From: Candidatus Uabimicrobium amorphum
GTDB lineage: Bacteria > Planctomycetota > Uabimicrobiia > Uabimicrobiales > Uabimicrobiaceae
Assembly (NCBI RefSeq): GCF_009002475.1
Contig: NZ_AP019860.1
Location: 4,650,001 to 4,714,000 of the forward strand
Length of the DNA: 64,000 bases
Reading direction: 5' to 3'
In this document: positions 18,252-26,974 of the stretch, in pieces
Numbering within the stretch: position 1 is the first letter of the stretch
Layout of the letters: every line of letters begins with the position of its first letter
Notes under the pieces: model-generated
Databases searched by the model: none
The model's input: only the letters and a program-made list of their open reading frames with translations
What the model was told of the DNA's origin: nothing
Program-made: the position numbers and the translations under genes

Positions 18252-19682
18252 ATGCAAAAAGTATTTGATGAGTTTTGTTCTAGGGAAAATATACGTTCAG
18301 TCCTTTGTGTTTCCGTTGATAGTGATGTGGTATATGAGTACAATTTTACCGATGAGGAATCACTGCGTAAACAGGTCTCCCATCTTCTCAAACGCGTGAT
18401 GCAGTTAAAAGAACCCGAGTACTGTGAGGATATCGCTGCGGATAGTCTGTTCAAAAGTATGAATATTGCAGGAGCTTTTGCATGCCTACCTTTGGTTATA
18501 GAGCAAAATATTGTGATTGGCGCTATATATATTGCCTCCTTTGAGGCGATTCCCTCGCAAGAGGTCGAGCATTTTATTGCAATGATATCGCATAGTTACT
18601 ATGAAATTTTGCGCCAAAAAACCAAGGTGGAGGTTGAGTCACAAACTAGTGGAGTTTCGCAGCGTCTACAGCGTTTTCTCAGTATGGGAATGAGCTGTGG
18701 TGGGAAAAAGATCGTTGGTATTGACCCTATTATGGAAGAGCAAGTTTTTAGTGCCATTGAGATGTACAAAACACAAAATTGTTCTCCGGTACTCATTTAT
18801 GGTGAGAGCGGGACAGGCAAAGAACTGGTTGCCAGTGCGCTGCATTATCGCAGTGAAAGAGCCAAGGAAATATATCTTCCTTTTAATTGTGCGGAGCTTT
18901 CCAGTGCCGACCCCCAAATGCAACGTATTGAACTGTTTGGTTGTGAATCGGGGGTTGCAACAGGAGTTGCTGCTAGGCAAGGTCTTTTTTCTTTGGCGGA
19001 TAAAGGTACGCTATTCTTAGATGAGATTGGAATGTTGAGTTTAGAAGCGCAAGGACAATTACTGCGCATCCTAGAAGATGGAAAGTTGCAACCTCTGGGA
19101 AACAAAGAATTTCAACAAGTTGATGTGCGATTAATTTGTGCCAACAATAAACCACTACAAGAGTTGGTGGCGAAAAAAACCTTTCGCGCAGATCTATTCT
19201 ATCGTCTTTGTTCTTTCATCATCAATATACCGGCTCTAAGAAATAGAGGAATACACGATCACAATTTATTAATAGATTATTTTATTGATGAAGAGAATAA
19301 AATCAATAGCGCTGAAAAAACGATAAGCGATGCTGCGCGTAACTTACTTCACGTTCATCATTGGCCTGGCAATGTACGTGAGTTGCGCGCTACGGTACGC
19401 CGTGCATATTACAAGGTTCACAAAATGCGTGGTAAAATAAAGCCCTCTCATATTGAGTTTGTTACGCATGAATTCCATGAAGACGATACTTTCCCAAGGC
19501 TTTTCCCTGGTGGAGGAACCTTAAAAGACATTGAGTACCAAGTTTTTTTGCAGGCGCAAAAGTGGGCCCAGGAAAGTCCCCGAGAACGTACACAAAACAA
19601 GACAGCGCAAATGTTAGGAATTCATCCTAATACCATGACGAAAAAACTACGCGAATATAAAATCACTTGGCCAAAAAATTAG
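18252..19682 (+). CDS. AAA+ enhancer-binding-type regulator with atypical GAFTGA loop
   Basis: The protein has 476 residues. The ATG at 18252 (GGTGA upstream) is preferred over a GTG at 18222 that lacks a ribosome site. The N-terminal 140 residues look like a GAF-type sensor. The AAA+ domain has Walker A GESGTGKE (about 184), Walker B GTLFLDEIG, and RADLFYRL with the arginine-finger region. A Fis-type helix-turn-helix ends it (NKTAQMLGIHPNTMTKKL). The sigma-54 contact loop reads GVATGV (about 234-239) instead of GAFTGA, lacking the key Phe, so sigma-54 activation is doubtful; some relatives lacking this motif (TyrR type) work with sigma-70. A Ser/Thr kinase gene starts 8 bp downstream, so the two likely act together. 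Confidence 0.88.
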   Translation: MQKVFDEFCSRENIRSVLCVSVDSDVVYEYNFTDEESLRKQVSHLLKRVMQLKEPEYCEDIAADSLFKSMNIAGAFACLPLVIEQNIVIGAIYIASFEAIPSQEVEHFIAMISHSYYEILRQKTKVEVESQTSGVSQRLQRFLSMGMSCGGKKIVGIDPIMEEQVFSAIEMYKTQNCSPVLIYGESGTGKELVASALHYRSERAKEIYLPFNCAELSSADPQMQRIELFGCESGVATGVAARQGLFSLADKGTLFLDEIGMLSLEAQGQLLRILEDGKLQPLGNKEFQQVDVRLICANNKPLQELVAKKTFRADLFYRLCSFIINIPALRNRGIHDHNLLIDYFIDEENKINSAEKTISDAARNLLHVHHWPGNVRELRATVRRAYYKVHKMRGKIKPSHIEFVTHEFHEDDTFPRLFPGGGTLKDIEYQVFLQAQKWAQESPRERTQNKTAQMLGIHPNTMTKKLREYKITWPKN

Positions 19683-19690
19683 GGACGAAT

Positions 19691-20860
19691 ATGCTTTTTG
19701 GACAAATTGCACTCAAAAAAGAATGGATTACTTCACAGCAGTTGGAGCACGCGCTTGATGTACAAAAAAAGAAACGCGGTTGGCTGATTGGGGAAATTTT
19801 GTGTTTTTTGAATTATATGGAAGAGAGCCAAGTTCAGGAAATTCTTGGGGAACAAAATTTTGCGGTAGAAAAAACGGGCCATGTCCAATTTGGACGTTAT
19901 CGTATCATTGGTGAAATTGGGCGTGGTGGCATGGGACGCGTGTTTAAGGCTCACGATCCACAGCTTGATCGCGAAGTCGCTTTAAAAGTTCTAAGATATG
20001 GTGAAGGAGCTAGTGATAAAGATATTGAGCGTTTCTTGCGAGAAGCGAAAACCACAGCGAAATTACGTCATCCAAATATCGTTGCCTTGTATGACATTGG
20101 CAATGAAGATGATCAAAATTTTTTTATTATGGATTTTATTTCCGGGGTATCGTTAAAACGATTTGTGCAAAACTACTCTCTTACGATTTCGCAAATAGTC
20201 TCCATTATGATTAAGGTCGCTGAGGCAATTGGTTACGCACATAGTTGTGGAGTAATTCATCGCGATTTGAAACCTTCTAATATTATGCTTACGGAAAATC
20301 GCGAACCAAAGGTGATGGACTTTGGTTTAGCTAAAATTTCGGCTCATGAGAGCATTTCTAAAACTGGAGATGTTCTTGGTACGCCCGCTTATATGTCGCC
20401 TGAGCAAGCGAAGAGTGAAATTATTGACAAAAGAACGGATATTTATTCCTTGGGGGTTACTCTTTACGAATTGTTGGGGGGGCGTCCCCCTTTTGTGGGG
20501 TCTTCGTATCTTGATGTGTTATACCAAGTTGTACATCACGAACCTACACCTTTGCGCAGTTTAACGTCACAAGTTTCACCTATTCTCGACGCAATTTGCC
20601 TAAAATGTTTAGAAAAAAATCCACGTAAACGTTACCAAGACGCCGCAGAACTCATCGCCGATTTACAAAACTTTTTAGATAATAAACCCGTATTGGCAAA
20701 GCTGAGTAAATGGCGTTATGTGAAAAAATTTTTGTATAGTAAAAAGACATTGTTGGTGATGATTTTTTTATTAATGGTTGTTGTTATTGGTCTGGCGATT
20801 ACTGTGATACGTCAAAGAGAGATGATTACCTACTATCAGCAAATGATCAAAGAAAAATAA
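19691..20860 (+). CDS. Membrane Ser/Thr protein kinase with MshEN-like N-terminus
   Basis: The product has 389 residues. The ATG at 19691 follows AGGGAC and lies 8 bp after the regulator stop; an in-frame TTG inside the regulator is less likely. Residues 1-55 resemble the N-terminal domain of GspE/PilB proteins (FGQIALKKEWITSQQLEHAL). The kinase domain spans about 66-325 and is canonical: GRGGMGRVF, VALKV, HRDLKPSN, DFGLAK, GTPAYMSPE. A transmembrane helix follows at about 355-375, with a short tail outside and no sensor such as PASTA. It is predicted active. It may phosphorylate the co-encoded regulator. A strong hairpin follows. Confidence 0.93.
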   Translation: MLFGQIALKKEWITSQQLEHALDVQKKKRGWLIGEILCFLNYMEESQVQEILGEQNFAVEKTGHVQFGRYRIIGEIGRGGMGRVFKAHDPQLDREVALKVLRYGEGASDKDIERFLREAKTTAKLRHPNIVALYDIGNEDDQNFFIMDFISGVSLKRFVQNYSLTISQIVSIMIKVAEAIGYAHSCGVIHRDLKPSNIMLTENREPKVMDFGLAKISAHESISKTGDVLGTPAYMSPEQAKSEIIDKRTDIYSLGVTLYELLGGRPPFVGSSYLDVLYQVVHHEPTPLRSLTSQVSPILDAICLKCLEKNPRKRYQDAAELIADLQNFLDNKPVLAKLSKWRYVKKFLYSKKTLLVMIFLLMVVVIGLAITVIRQREMITYYQQMIKEK

Positions 20861-20861
20861 G

Positions 20862-20901
20862 CTAGTGGGCCATCCGATTTGCAAATCGGATGATCCACTA
20901 G
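20862..20901. terminator. Bidirectional terminator between convergent genes
   Basis: Arms 20862-20880 and 20883-20901 pair over 19 positions with only two non-Watson-Crick positions and a 2-nt loop. The hairpin begins directly after the kinase stop codon and faces the convergent membrane-protein gene. Confidence 0.8.
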
Positions 20902-20947
20902 TACTTTGAAACATTAGAGTTACTTGTAGCTACAAGCACTTAGAAAG

Positions 20948-23188
20948 TTAAGCTTGTTTTTGCTTTTTTAGGTAAGAAGATAAAATGACCAACCATATAG
21001 CAAAGGCAATCCATGTAAATATACCCATTGCCATCAAGTAACGACTGATTTCGTGGATAATCCAATGGTTGTCAGTAAGTATGCGCAACTCAATATTTTT
21101 TTCCAGTTCTTGGGTTTTTTGCACAATCTGACCGTTTTTGCGAATAGGGTATTGCACTGTTACGTATACTTTTAGTGGAATATTCTTTCCCATAAGTTCG
21201 CGATTATCTACGATTTTGCTGTGTATGTAGACAGAAAACGGTTGCAACTCAGCGTTGACATTTGGGGTAAGTTTTCTCTTATCCTTTTCAAAATTCCAAG
21301 TTTTGTTTGCCGTATTGAAAGAAGTGGCGATTCTGATACCATCTTTTGTGTACGTTTGTTGCGGAATGTAAGATTCAAAAACCGGAACAGGGCTGGAAGC
21401 CGAGACCGTAGCTTTTGCTGTCCACTTACCACTAATAGATTCTTCTGGGCCATTGATCTTGAGCGAAATTTCGGTATTTACTCCGGCAAACTCTACTTCT
21501 TTGTCGCCTATTTTACCACCTATCGAGTAGTGTCCCGCGACGCCAGCAATGATGGACATCGCTCCAAAAATAACAAGAAACGCGCTAAACTTGAACCACA
21601 GTTTTTGACTGACATCATTGACTTCTACATCAATTTGCTCTGTAGATTTCGGGTCGTCTTTTTCCAATATACTATTATCTTCTTCGCGCAGGGCGACATC
21701 ACTTCCATCGTGAAAACAGGTTACGATCATTTCTGAGTGTTGTTGTGCACGGCGTATGATTTCGCGGTTGTTTTCGATAACCGAAGGAACTAACTCTTCT
21801 TCTTTAGATTCTTCCTGTGCGGGTTCGTCTTGTATTTCGGTATTCGTGACATTTTCGTTAGTGATCGGCTCCGCTTGTTGAGAGACTTGTGGCTGCTCTG
21901 TAGGGGTTGTTTCTTCTTGTTCTACGCTAGAGCTTACCTCTACTTGTTGCATGGCGGCAACATCGGGAATTCCACTGTTTGGAGCAATCGCACTACCATC
22001 ACTTTTCTTTGTGGGAAGGTTTGTAAAAATTCCTAATAAAAATACGGCGCTCACCCATAAACTAATCGTGGATGCTATTGCCCAAAATATAAGTAAATTA
22101 TCTTCAAAAGTGCGTGTATAGTTACTAATACCAGCCATATACATTGCTTCTGTCATTTGACAGAACAAATGCAGAAGTAAGAACACGGAAATAAATAGTA
22201 AACCAGCGATTTGTTCACTTTGAAAGCTAAGCCAAGCGTTTTCGTGACTCAGGAAATTATTTACAGTTTGATTTTTGGGATATGCTTTGGGGTTGCGTGC
22301 ATATGCGATAAAATTCGACATGGATGGGGTTCGCGCTTGGCGGTCTAGTGCCATAAGGTAACGCGGAGTAGTATTTTCCTGTTGAGCTTTGCGTTCAAGT
22401 TCACGCACTTCTTTGGTAAATTCTCCTGCCGCTTCGACGTTGTTCGTTGTCAAAGTTTCACGGTATAATGGGAAAACTACCCAAATTAAATTCATTGTCA
22501 AGATGAGAACAATAAGAATCAGAGGGTACTTCCAAAAAGACTGCGAAGCTATTTGTAATAAATTTACAATATCGATAACAGGGAAACAGTAGCATGCAAT
22601 CTGATACACAATAACGATAGGTAACCATTTGAGCAGAAGATAATAATATTGATAGTATGGGTTGTCGCTAACTTTCATTTTATCTTCCACGGAACCCATC
22701 AACGATGTATAACTATTTGCTACATCTAGGCCAATTTTAAATCCAGGAATCATCCCACAAGAAAAAACCAGCCAAAAGTAGTTGTCGAAACCAAAAATTG
22801 ACAGCAAAAAAGGGGGAATACCCGCGAAAATAATTAGAGTAATTGTGCTGCGAAAGTCGATAAAGCACAACAAACCACATATCAAAAATAGCGAACACAT
22901 CATAATAAAGTTCCAACTGTATGACACATTGACAATTGGTTTTAAAATGAGAATGGTAATCGCAAATACCATCATCGCCAATAGTAGTCGTGGACGGTGA
23001 ACAGTTTTGTCTTTTATTTCGCCATATGTGGTTAATCGAAAGGGGATGGGCGCTCCTACTTTCACTGGTACAGGATCTTCAGAACGTACAGGAATGAGTA
23101 GAGGCGTCTTTTTTAAGTAAGAAGCTGCAAAGGCAAAAGCAGCACCTGTTGCCATTGCAACAATTAAGATAACAATATCGATTATCAT
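20948..23188 (-). CDS. Large multi-pass membrane protein of unknown function
   Basis: The protein has 746 residues from the ATG at 23188 (GTGAG upstream); a GTG four codons earlier is an alternative. It has an N-terminal helix, a group of helices at about 70-245, more at about 310-395, a long acidic Glu/Gln/Pro-rich cytoplasmic-type segment (about 400-540), one helix, an extracytoplasmic beta-rich region of about 150 residues (SIGGKIGDKEVEFAGV onward), and a final helix with tail YLKKQKQA. I do not recognise a family. The beta-rich region might be a sensor or binding domain. It stands alone between a terminator and a divergent PEP-CTERM gene. Confidence 0.75.
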   Translation of the reverse strand: MIIDIVILIVAMATGAAFAFAASYLKKTPLLIPVRSEDPVPVKVGAPIPFRLTTYGEIKDKTVHRPRLLLAMMVFAITILILKPIVNVSYSWNFIMMCSLFLICGLLCFIDFRSTITLIIFAGIPPFLLSIFGFDNYFWLVFSCGMIPGFKIGLDVANSYTSLMGSVEDKMKVSDNPYYQYYYLLLKWLPIVIVYQIACYCFPVIDIVNLLQIASQSFWKYPLILIVLILTMNLIWVVFPLYRETLTTNNVEAAGEFTKEVRELERKAQQENTTPRYLMALDRQARTPSMSNFIAYARNPKAYPKNQTVNNFLSHENAWLSFQSEQIAGLLFISVFLLLHLFCQMTEAMYMAGISNYTRTFEDNLLIFWAIASTISLWVSAVFLLGIFTNLPTKKSDGSAIAPNSGIPDVAAMQQVEVSSSVEQEETTPTEQPQVSQQAEPITNENVTNTEIQDEPAQEESKEEELVPSVIENNREIIRRAQQHSEMIVTCFHDGSDVALREEDNSILEKDDPKSTEQIDVEVNDVSQKLWFKFSAFLVIFGAMSIIAGVAGHYSIGGKIGDKEVEFAGVNTEISLKINGPEESISGKWTAKATVSASSPVPVFESYIPQQTYTKDGIRIATSFNTANKTWNFEKDKRKLTPNVNAELQPFSVYIHSKIVDNRELMGKNIPLKVYVTVQYPIRKNGQIVQKTQELEKNIELRILTDNHWIIHEISRYLMAMGIFTWIAFAIWLVILSSYLKKQKQA

Positions 23189-23565
23189 AGATTTTCTCAC
23201 AAAAAGAATAGAGTGTCATAAATCACAGGTGTACCATAAACAAAGAATTGTGAAATATCAACTTTTATTCGAAAATAAAAGTTGTTACGTTGAACGAAAT
23301 GGTTAAATTTGTATACATTTTGTAATATAATAATATGTTTAATTTGGAATTATCAAAATACAACTAATTTTTTTGGCAAAAACATCAATGTTGTTTATTG
23401 ATTTGGTGATGTGCTTCTGGTACTCTAGCTCTCTAAAGTCATCTTGTCGCTAAGGAAAATGATGAATTGAAAAGTGTTGGACATGACCAACGCAACACTC
23501 GATAGATTTGAATATAGCATTATGCTTTAACAAATTGTTTTCATATTTTTTACAAAGGATTGTAT
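23189..23565. other. Divergent intergenic region, 377 bp
   Basis: It lies between the large membrane protein (minus) and a PEP-CTERM gene (plus). It is very AT-rich, includes a TATAAT at 23326-23331 without a good -35, and holds the dyad at 23476-23491. No open frame with a plausible ribosome site was seen. Confidence 0.5.
23476..23491. promoter_or_regulatory. Dyad GTTGG-N6-CCAAC, candidate operator
   Basis: GTTGGACATGACCAAC is palindromic at 14 of 16 positions and lies 75 bp before the PEP-CTERM start at 23566. GTGTTG and CAACAC also flank part of it. It could bind a dimeric repressor or activator; no second copy was noticed in the window. Confidence 0.35.
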
Positions 23566-24144
23566 ATGAATAAAATTATTATTTTAGTTAGCATATTTTG
23601 TATGCTTGGTATTTCTGCTGAAACAATTGATTTTCAGGGACTTACTAACGATGCTCAGCCGTACTTCGAAGATGGATTTCGTCTTGAAGCTACGAATTTT
23701 GGTGCAATAAGACCAGTAGAAGGATTTAACGGCAGTTTCTCTGGAACAGAGGTTTCTGTATTTCCTAGCTTCGGTTTTGACGATCATGGGATCGAATTGA
23801 CAAAGGTCGACGGGCAAGCATTCGATTTAGCCTCTTTTGATTTGGTAGAGCCGTTTTCCTTAGAATTATTGCCTGGCCCAGCAGATTTTAACATTTCTGG
23901 GGTGAGATCAGATTCGTCGGTTGTTTCAACAGATGTCACAATAGATGGTATTGCTGGGGCTCAGACATTTAATTTGGCAGGCTTTACAAATCTTCTATCG
24001 GTAACTTTTAGTTCTGTCGGAACTTTTCAGAATGTTTCTATCGATAATATCGTAGTAAACGCTTCTGTTCCCGAGCCTTCTACCTACATAGCGATGCTTT
24101 TAGGAATGATTTTGCTTGGTTTAGGAACTAGAAAGAAGCAATAA
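23566..24144 (+). CDS. PEP-CTERM sorting domain protein
   Basis: The protein has 192 residues. The ATG at 23566 has AAAGGA 7 nt upstream. A signal peptide (MNKIIILVSIFCMLGISA) and a C-terminal PEP-CTERM tail (VPEPSTY at 168-174, helix, then TRKKQ) bracket a beta-rich body of about 145 residues. The body starts ETIDFQGLTNDAQPYFEDGF and is reminiscent of the extracellular beta-sandwich regions common in PEP-CTERM proteins. No catalytic motif was seen. It is likely exported and anchored or released by an exosortase encoded elsewhere. Confidence 0.9.
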   Translation: MNKIIILVSIFCMLGISAETIDFQGLTNDAQPYFEDGFRLEATNFGAIRPVEGFNGSFSGTEVSVFPSFGFDDHGIELTKVDGQAFDLASFDLVEPFSLELLPGPADFNISGVRSDSSVVSTDVTIDGIAGAQTFNLAGFTNLLSVTFSSVGTFQNVSIDNIVVNASVPEPSTYIAMLLGMILLGLGTRKKQ

Positions 24145-24157
24145 CTGTATCATGAAT

Positions 24158-24197
24158 AAGAATTGTTGTTAGTTTTTTAAAATTTTCAGCAATTCTT
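24158..24197. terminator. Hairpin between convergent genes
   Basis: Arms 24158-24168 and 24187-24197 pair over 11 bp with one G-T pair, around an 18-nt AT-rich loop. It sits between the PEP-CTERM stop at 24144 and the convergent TPR gene ending at 24226. The large loop makes it weaker than the other hairpins. Confidence 0.5.
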
Positions 24198-24225
24198 GTA
24201 CATAAAGCCTCCATAACAAATTCAT

Positions 24226-26973
24226 CTATTTATTTTCCCCCACCATATTCAAGTGTTTCTCGATTTGTTGATTACCTGGAAGCAAGAGCTTTGCTCTCTG
24301 TAGGTAATATAGTGCTTTTTTACGATCCCCATTTTGTAAATATGCCCAACCAAGAGTATCGGCTGCCGCAGCACTTGTGTTGGTAAAATTTTGCAGTTTC
24401 TTCGCGTATTTCAGTGCTTTTTGCGCTTGGGGAGGTGTCGTGTGCAACATTGCCCAGGCAATATTGTTGCTTAGCTCTAGAGAAATGGATTGGTGAGGTT
24501 GTTGTTGTGCTTTTCGATAATATTGCAAACTTTTGGCATAGTCTTTTTGCTGGAGGTAGGTGTTTCCCAACTGTAGCCAAATTTTTGGCGGTGCATCTTG
24601 TGTTAAATGCTGTAGTGCGTTTCGCGCTGCGGAAAATTGTTGTTTTTTGTAGTGAGACATTGCTTTTTGCCACCGCGCCGTTTGTGATACAGACTCTAGC
24701 TCTTGATATATTTGCATGGCTTGTTGCTCATCGCCTAAATGCTCTAAAATTTGTGCCTCTTTCAACTTTACAACAAAGTGGTTACCCATCACAATAAATG
24801 TTTCTTGAATTTTGGTAAGCGCAGGACGCCATAGATCTTTTTGCGTGAGTTTGTCTAAAAGTAGAAGTGGTGTAAAACTAAATTGATTTTGTTGTGCGTC
24901 GAGAATACACTGTTGAATATCACGACGATAAAGACGATCGCCAATGTATTTCGCGGCACTTTTGGCTTTGTTGTATTTTTTTGTTTCAAAGTAATACGCG
25001 CTGTATAACAATGGAAATTTTTGCGGAGAAAGTTTTTTTAGGTAGCGTTGTGCTTTTTTAGGTTGACCACTTAATAGATAGCTCACCACCAAAAGTTCTG
25101 TTATTTGTTCATTTTGGTGTGGATGGCGTTCTAGAATAGTCGTTGCCGTGTACTGTTGATGGGAAAGTATTTTTGCGAGAATAAAATATTCAATGGCCTG
25201 TGTTTGTGGAGCTTGCAACTGCGCTTTAAAGTAAGCGTCTGTGGCGTATGATATTTGATTTAAACTTAAATGTGCGTTTCCCAATGTAAGGAGGTACTGA
25301 CTATTTTTGTTGGGAATTTTTTTTAGTGTAGCGATTGCCGCACTAAAATCCTGATTGGCTATGTGAATCTGAGCTTGGGTAAATGATACACTACCCGCAA
25401 AATTTTGCGTGTAGTATTGCTGGGCTTGTTGAGGGTCTGTTTCTAAGTATAAAAGGGTTAGGTAATTTTTTAGTGCGGCATCGTTTGGGTATTTCTCGAT
25501 TAAATCGCGACAGATTTTCTGCGCCTCGCTATATAAACCTTGGGCTTCTCGTATTTGAGCTACAAGCCACAGACCGTATTTACTTTGAGGCTTTTTTTGT
25601 AAAAAAATTTGCGCATGGCGTAATGCCTGAAACCAATTGCTTTCAGCTGTATATATTTTGGCAAGCAAGTAATGAGCTTCATTGTTGTTTTTGTGTTTCT
25701 TTAGGGCCGCAATGGCGTCGTTACTCTGGCCCTGCAAAAATTTGGACCAAGCAAGTTCCAAGGTGAAATTACTGGCCTTGTTATTCATTTTTTCAAGTTT
25801 TTTGTAATTTTGCTGTTGCAAGAGAGCTTGGGCATACAGTTTTTGTATTTGTGGATCTTGTAGGGCCTGTTTGCCAAAGATTTGTATTTTTTGTTCTATG
25901 TCACTCCATTTTTCGTACTGTGCTAGTTTGTTGATGAGAAATTTTTGGTAAGCAGTATTTTGTGGTGACAGCTGAACGGCGCGATTGATTTCGCGAAATG
26001 CGATCGCCGATTTGTCCGTTTCAAAATACGCTATCGATAAGTAGTAATAAGTACTAGAAATTTTGGGAAATTCGCGACGGAACCACAACAAATCATTAAT
26101 GCCTTCGGCGTACATTTTTTTGTATACACGACAAACACCTCTTGTATAAATTAGGCGTGAATTCTTTTCGCTGTATTGCGATGTGGCAGACAGTTGTTGT
26201 AGCACTTGCCATGCTTTTTCGACTTCTCCAATTTGTAGTAGGGAAAAAGAGAGCGGGGTTGCGAGTCGTTCATGATGTTTTGCAAATTTGTCGCGCAGTT
26301 CTTGTAAAAGGGAAATGCACTTTTTGTATTGTTTTTGTTCTATCAGATAATTGCAAAGTAGTAAGCCAATTTCAATGTGATGTCCATTTTGCTGAATGTA
26401 CCTTTTTAAGCAATGAGTGGCTTTATCAAAAAGATTTTTATCGGCGAAGTAGGCGGATAATATTATGTAAGAGTCGACATACTTGGGGTCGACACTAATG
26501 GCTTTTTCTAAGTATTTTTCTGTGTGTGGGTAATTCATTTCCTGAAGTACTTTGGCATGTAGAATATAGGAGTGTGCTTTATGAGAGAATAGCTTTATGC
26601 AATTACCACTGTATTCCAGGGCCCTATTGTATTTTTTTTGATGAATATATACTTGTATAAGTAACGAGTAAATGTCAAAAGATTTTTGTTGGTCATTGGT
26701 CATTACATCAATGGTATTGAGTGCTTGTTGCCACCTTTCATCTTTTACATATGCTAGAGCCAAACGATAGCGAAACTCAAAATTGTCACGATCTATTGCC
26801 AAGGCATTTTTAAAATTACTAATCGCTTGCGGATACTTATTTTGTTGCAAGTAAATAATTCCGGTGTTGTAGTAGCGCATTTTTCGTGCATGGGGACGGA
26901 AGTAATATATTGTAGTGCTTGTAATAGCTGCTACACATAAAAGTATAACAGCTATTTTCCATTTCTTTTTCAT
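24226..26973 (-). CDS. Membrane-anchored TPR protein, PrsT-like (second copy)
   Basis: The protein has 915 residues. An N-terminal membrane anchor (residues 6-24) is followed by TPR repeats almost to the end (GIIYLQQNKYPQAISNFKNA; final repeat LGWAYLQNGDRKKALYYLQR). Size, layout and context match the PEP-CTERM system TPR protein PrsT, but it has a plain anchor rather than a clear lipobox. It starts 1 bp after the stop of a longer paralogue, in one operon with an exosortase-system amidotransferase. PrsT proteins are thought to scaffold exopolysaccharide and PEP-CTERM export; the biochemical role is unproven. Confidence 0.88.
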   Translation of the reverse strand: MKKKWKIAVILLCVAAITSTTIYYFRPHARKMRYYNTGIIYLQQNKYPQAISNFKNALAIDRDNFEFRYRLALAYVKDERWQQALNTIDVMTNDQQKSFDIYSLLIQVYIHQKKYNRALEYSGNCIKLFSHKAHSYILHAKVLQEMNYPHTEKYLEKAISVDPKYVDSYIILSAYFADKNLFDKATHCLKRYIQQNGHHIEIGLLLCNYLIEQKQYKKCISLLQELRDKFAKHHERLATPLSFSLLQIGEVEKAWQVLQQLSATSQYSEKNSRLIYTRGVCRVYKKMYAEGINDLLWFRREFPKISSTYYYLSIAYFETDKSAIAFREINRAVQLSPQNTAYQKFLINKLAQYEKWSDIEQKIQIFGKQALQDPQIQKLYAQALLQQQNYKKLEKMNNKASNFTLELAWSKFLQGQSNDAIAALKKHKNNNEAHYLLAKIYTAESNWFQALRHAQIFLQKKPQSKYGLWLVAQIREAQGLYSEAQKICRDLIEKYPNDAALKNYLTLLYLETDPQQAQQYYTQNFAGSVSFTQAQIHIANQDFSAAIATLKKIPNKNSQYLLTLGNAHLSLNQISYATDAYFKAQLQAPQTQAIEYFILAKILSHQQYTATTILERHPHQNEQITELLVVSYLLSGQPKKAQRYLKKLSPQKFPLLYSAYYFETKKYNKAKSAAKYIGDRLYRRDIQQCILDAQQNQFSFTPLLLLDKLTQKDLWRPALTKIQETFIVMGNHFVVKLKEAQILEHLGDEQQAMQIYQELESVSQTARWQKAMSHYKKQQFSAARNALQHLTQDAPPKIWLQLGNTYLQQKDYAKSLQYYRKAQQQPHQSISLELSNNIAWAMLHTTPPQAQKALKYAKKLQNFTNTSAAAADTLGWAYLQNGDRKKALYYLQRAKLLLPGNQQIEKHLNMVGENK

Positions 26974-26974
26974 A

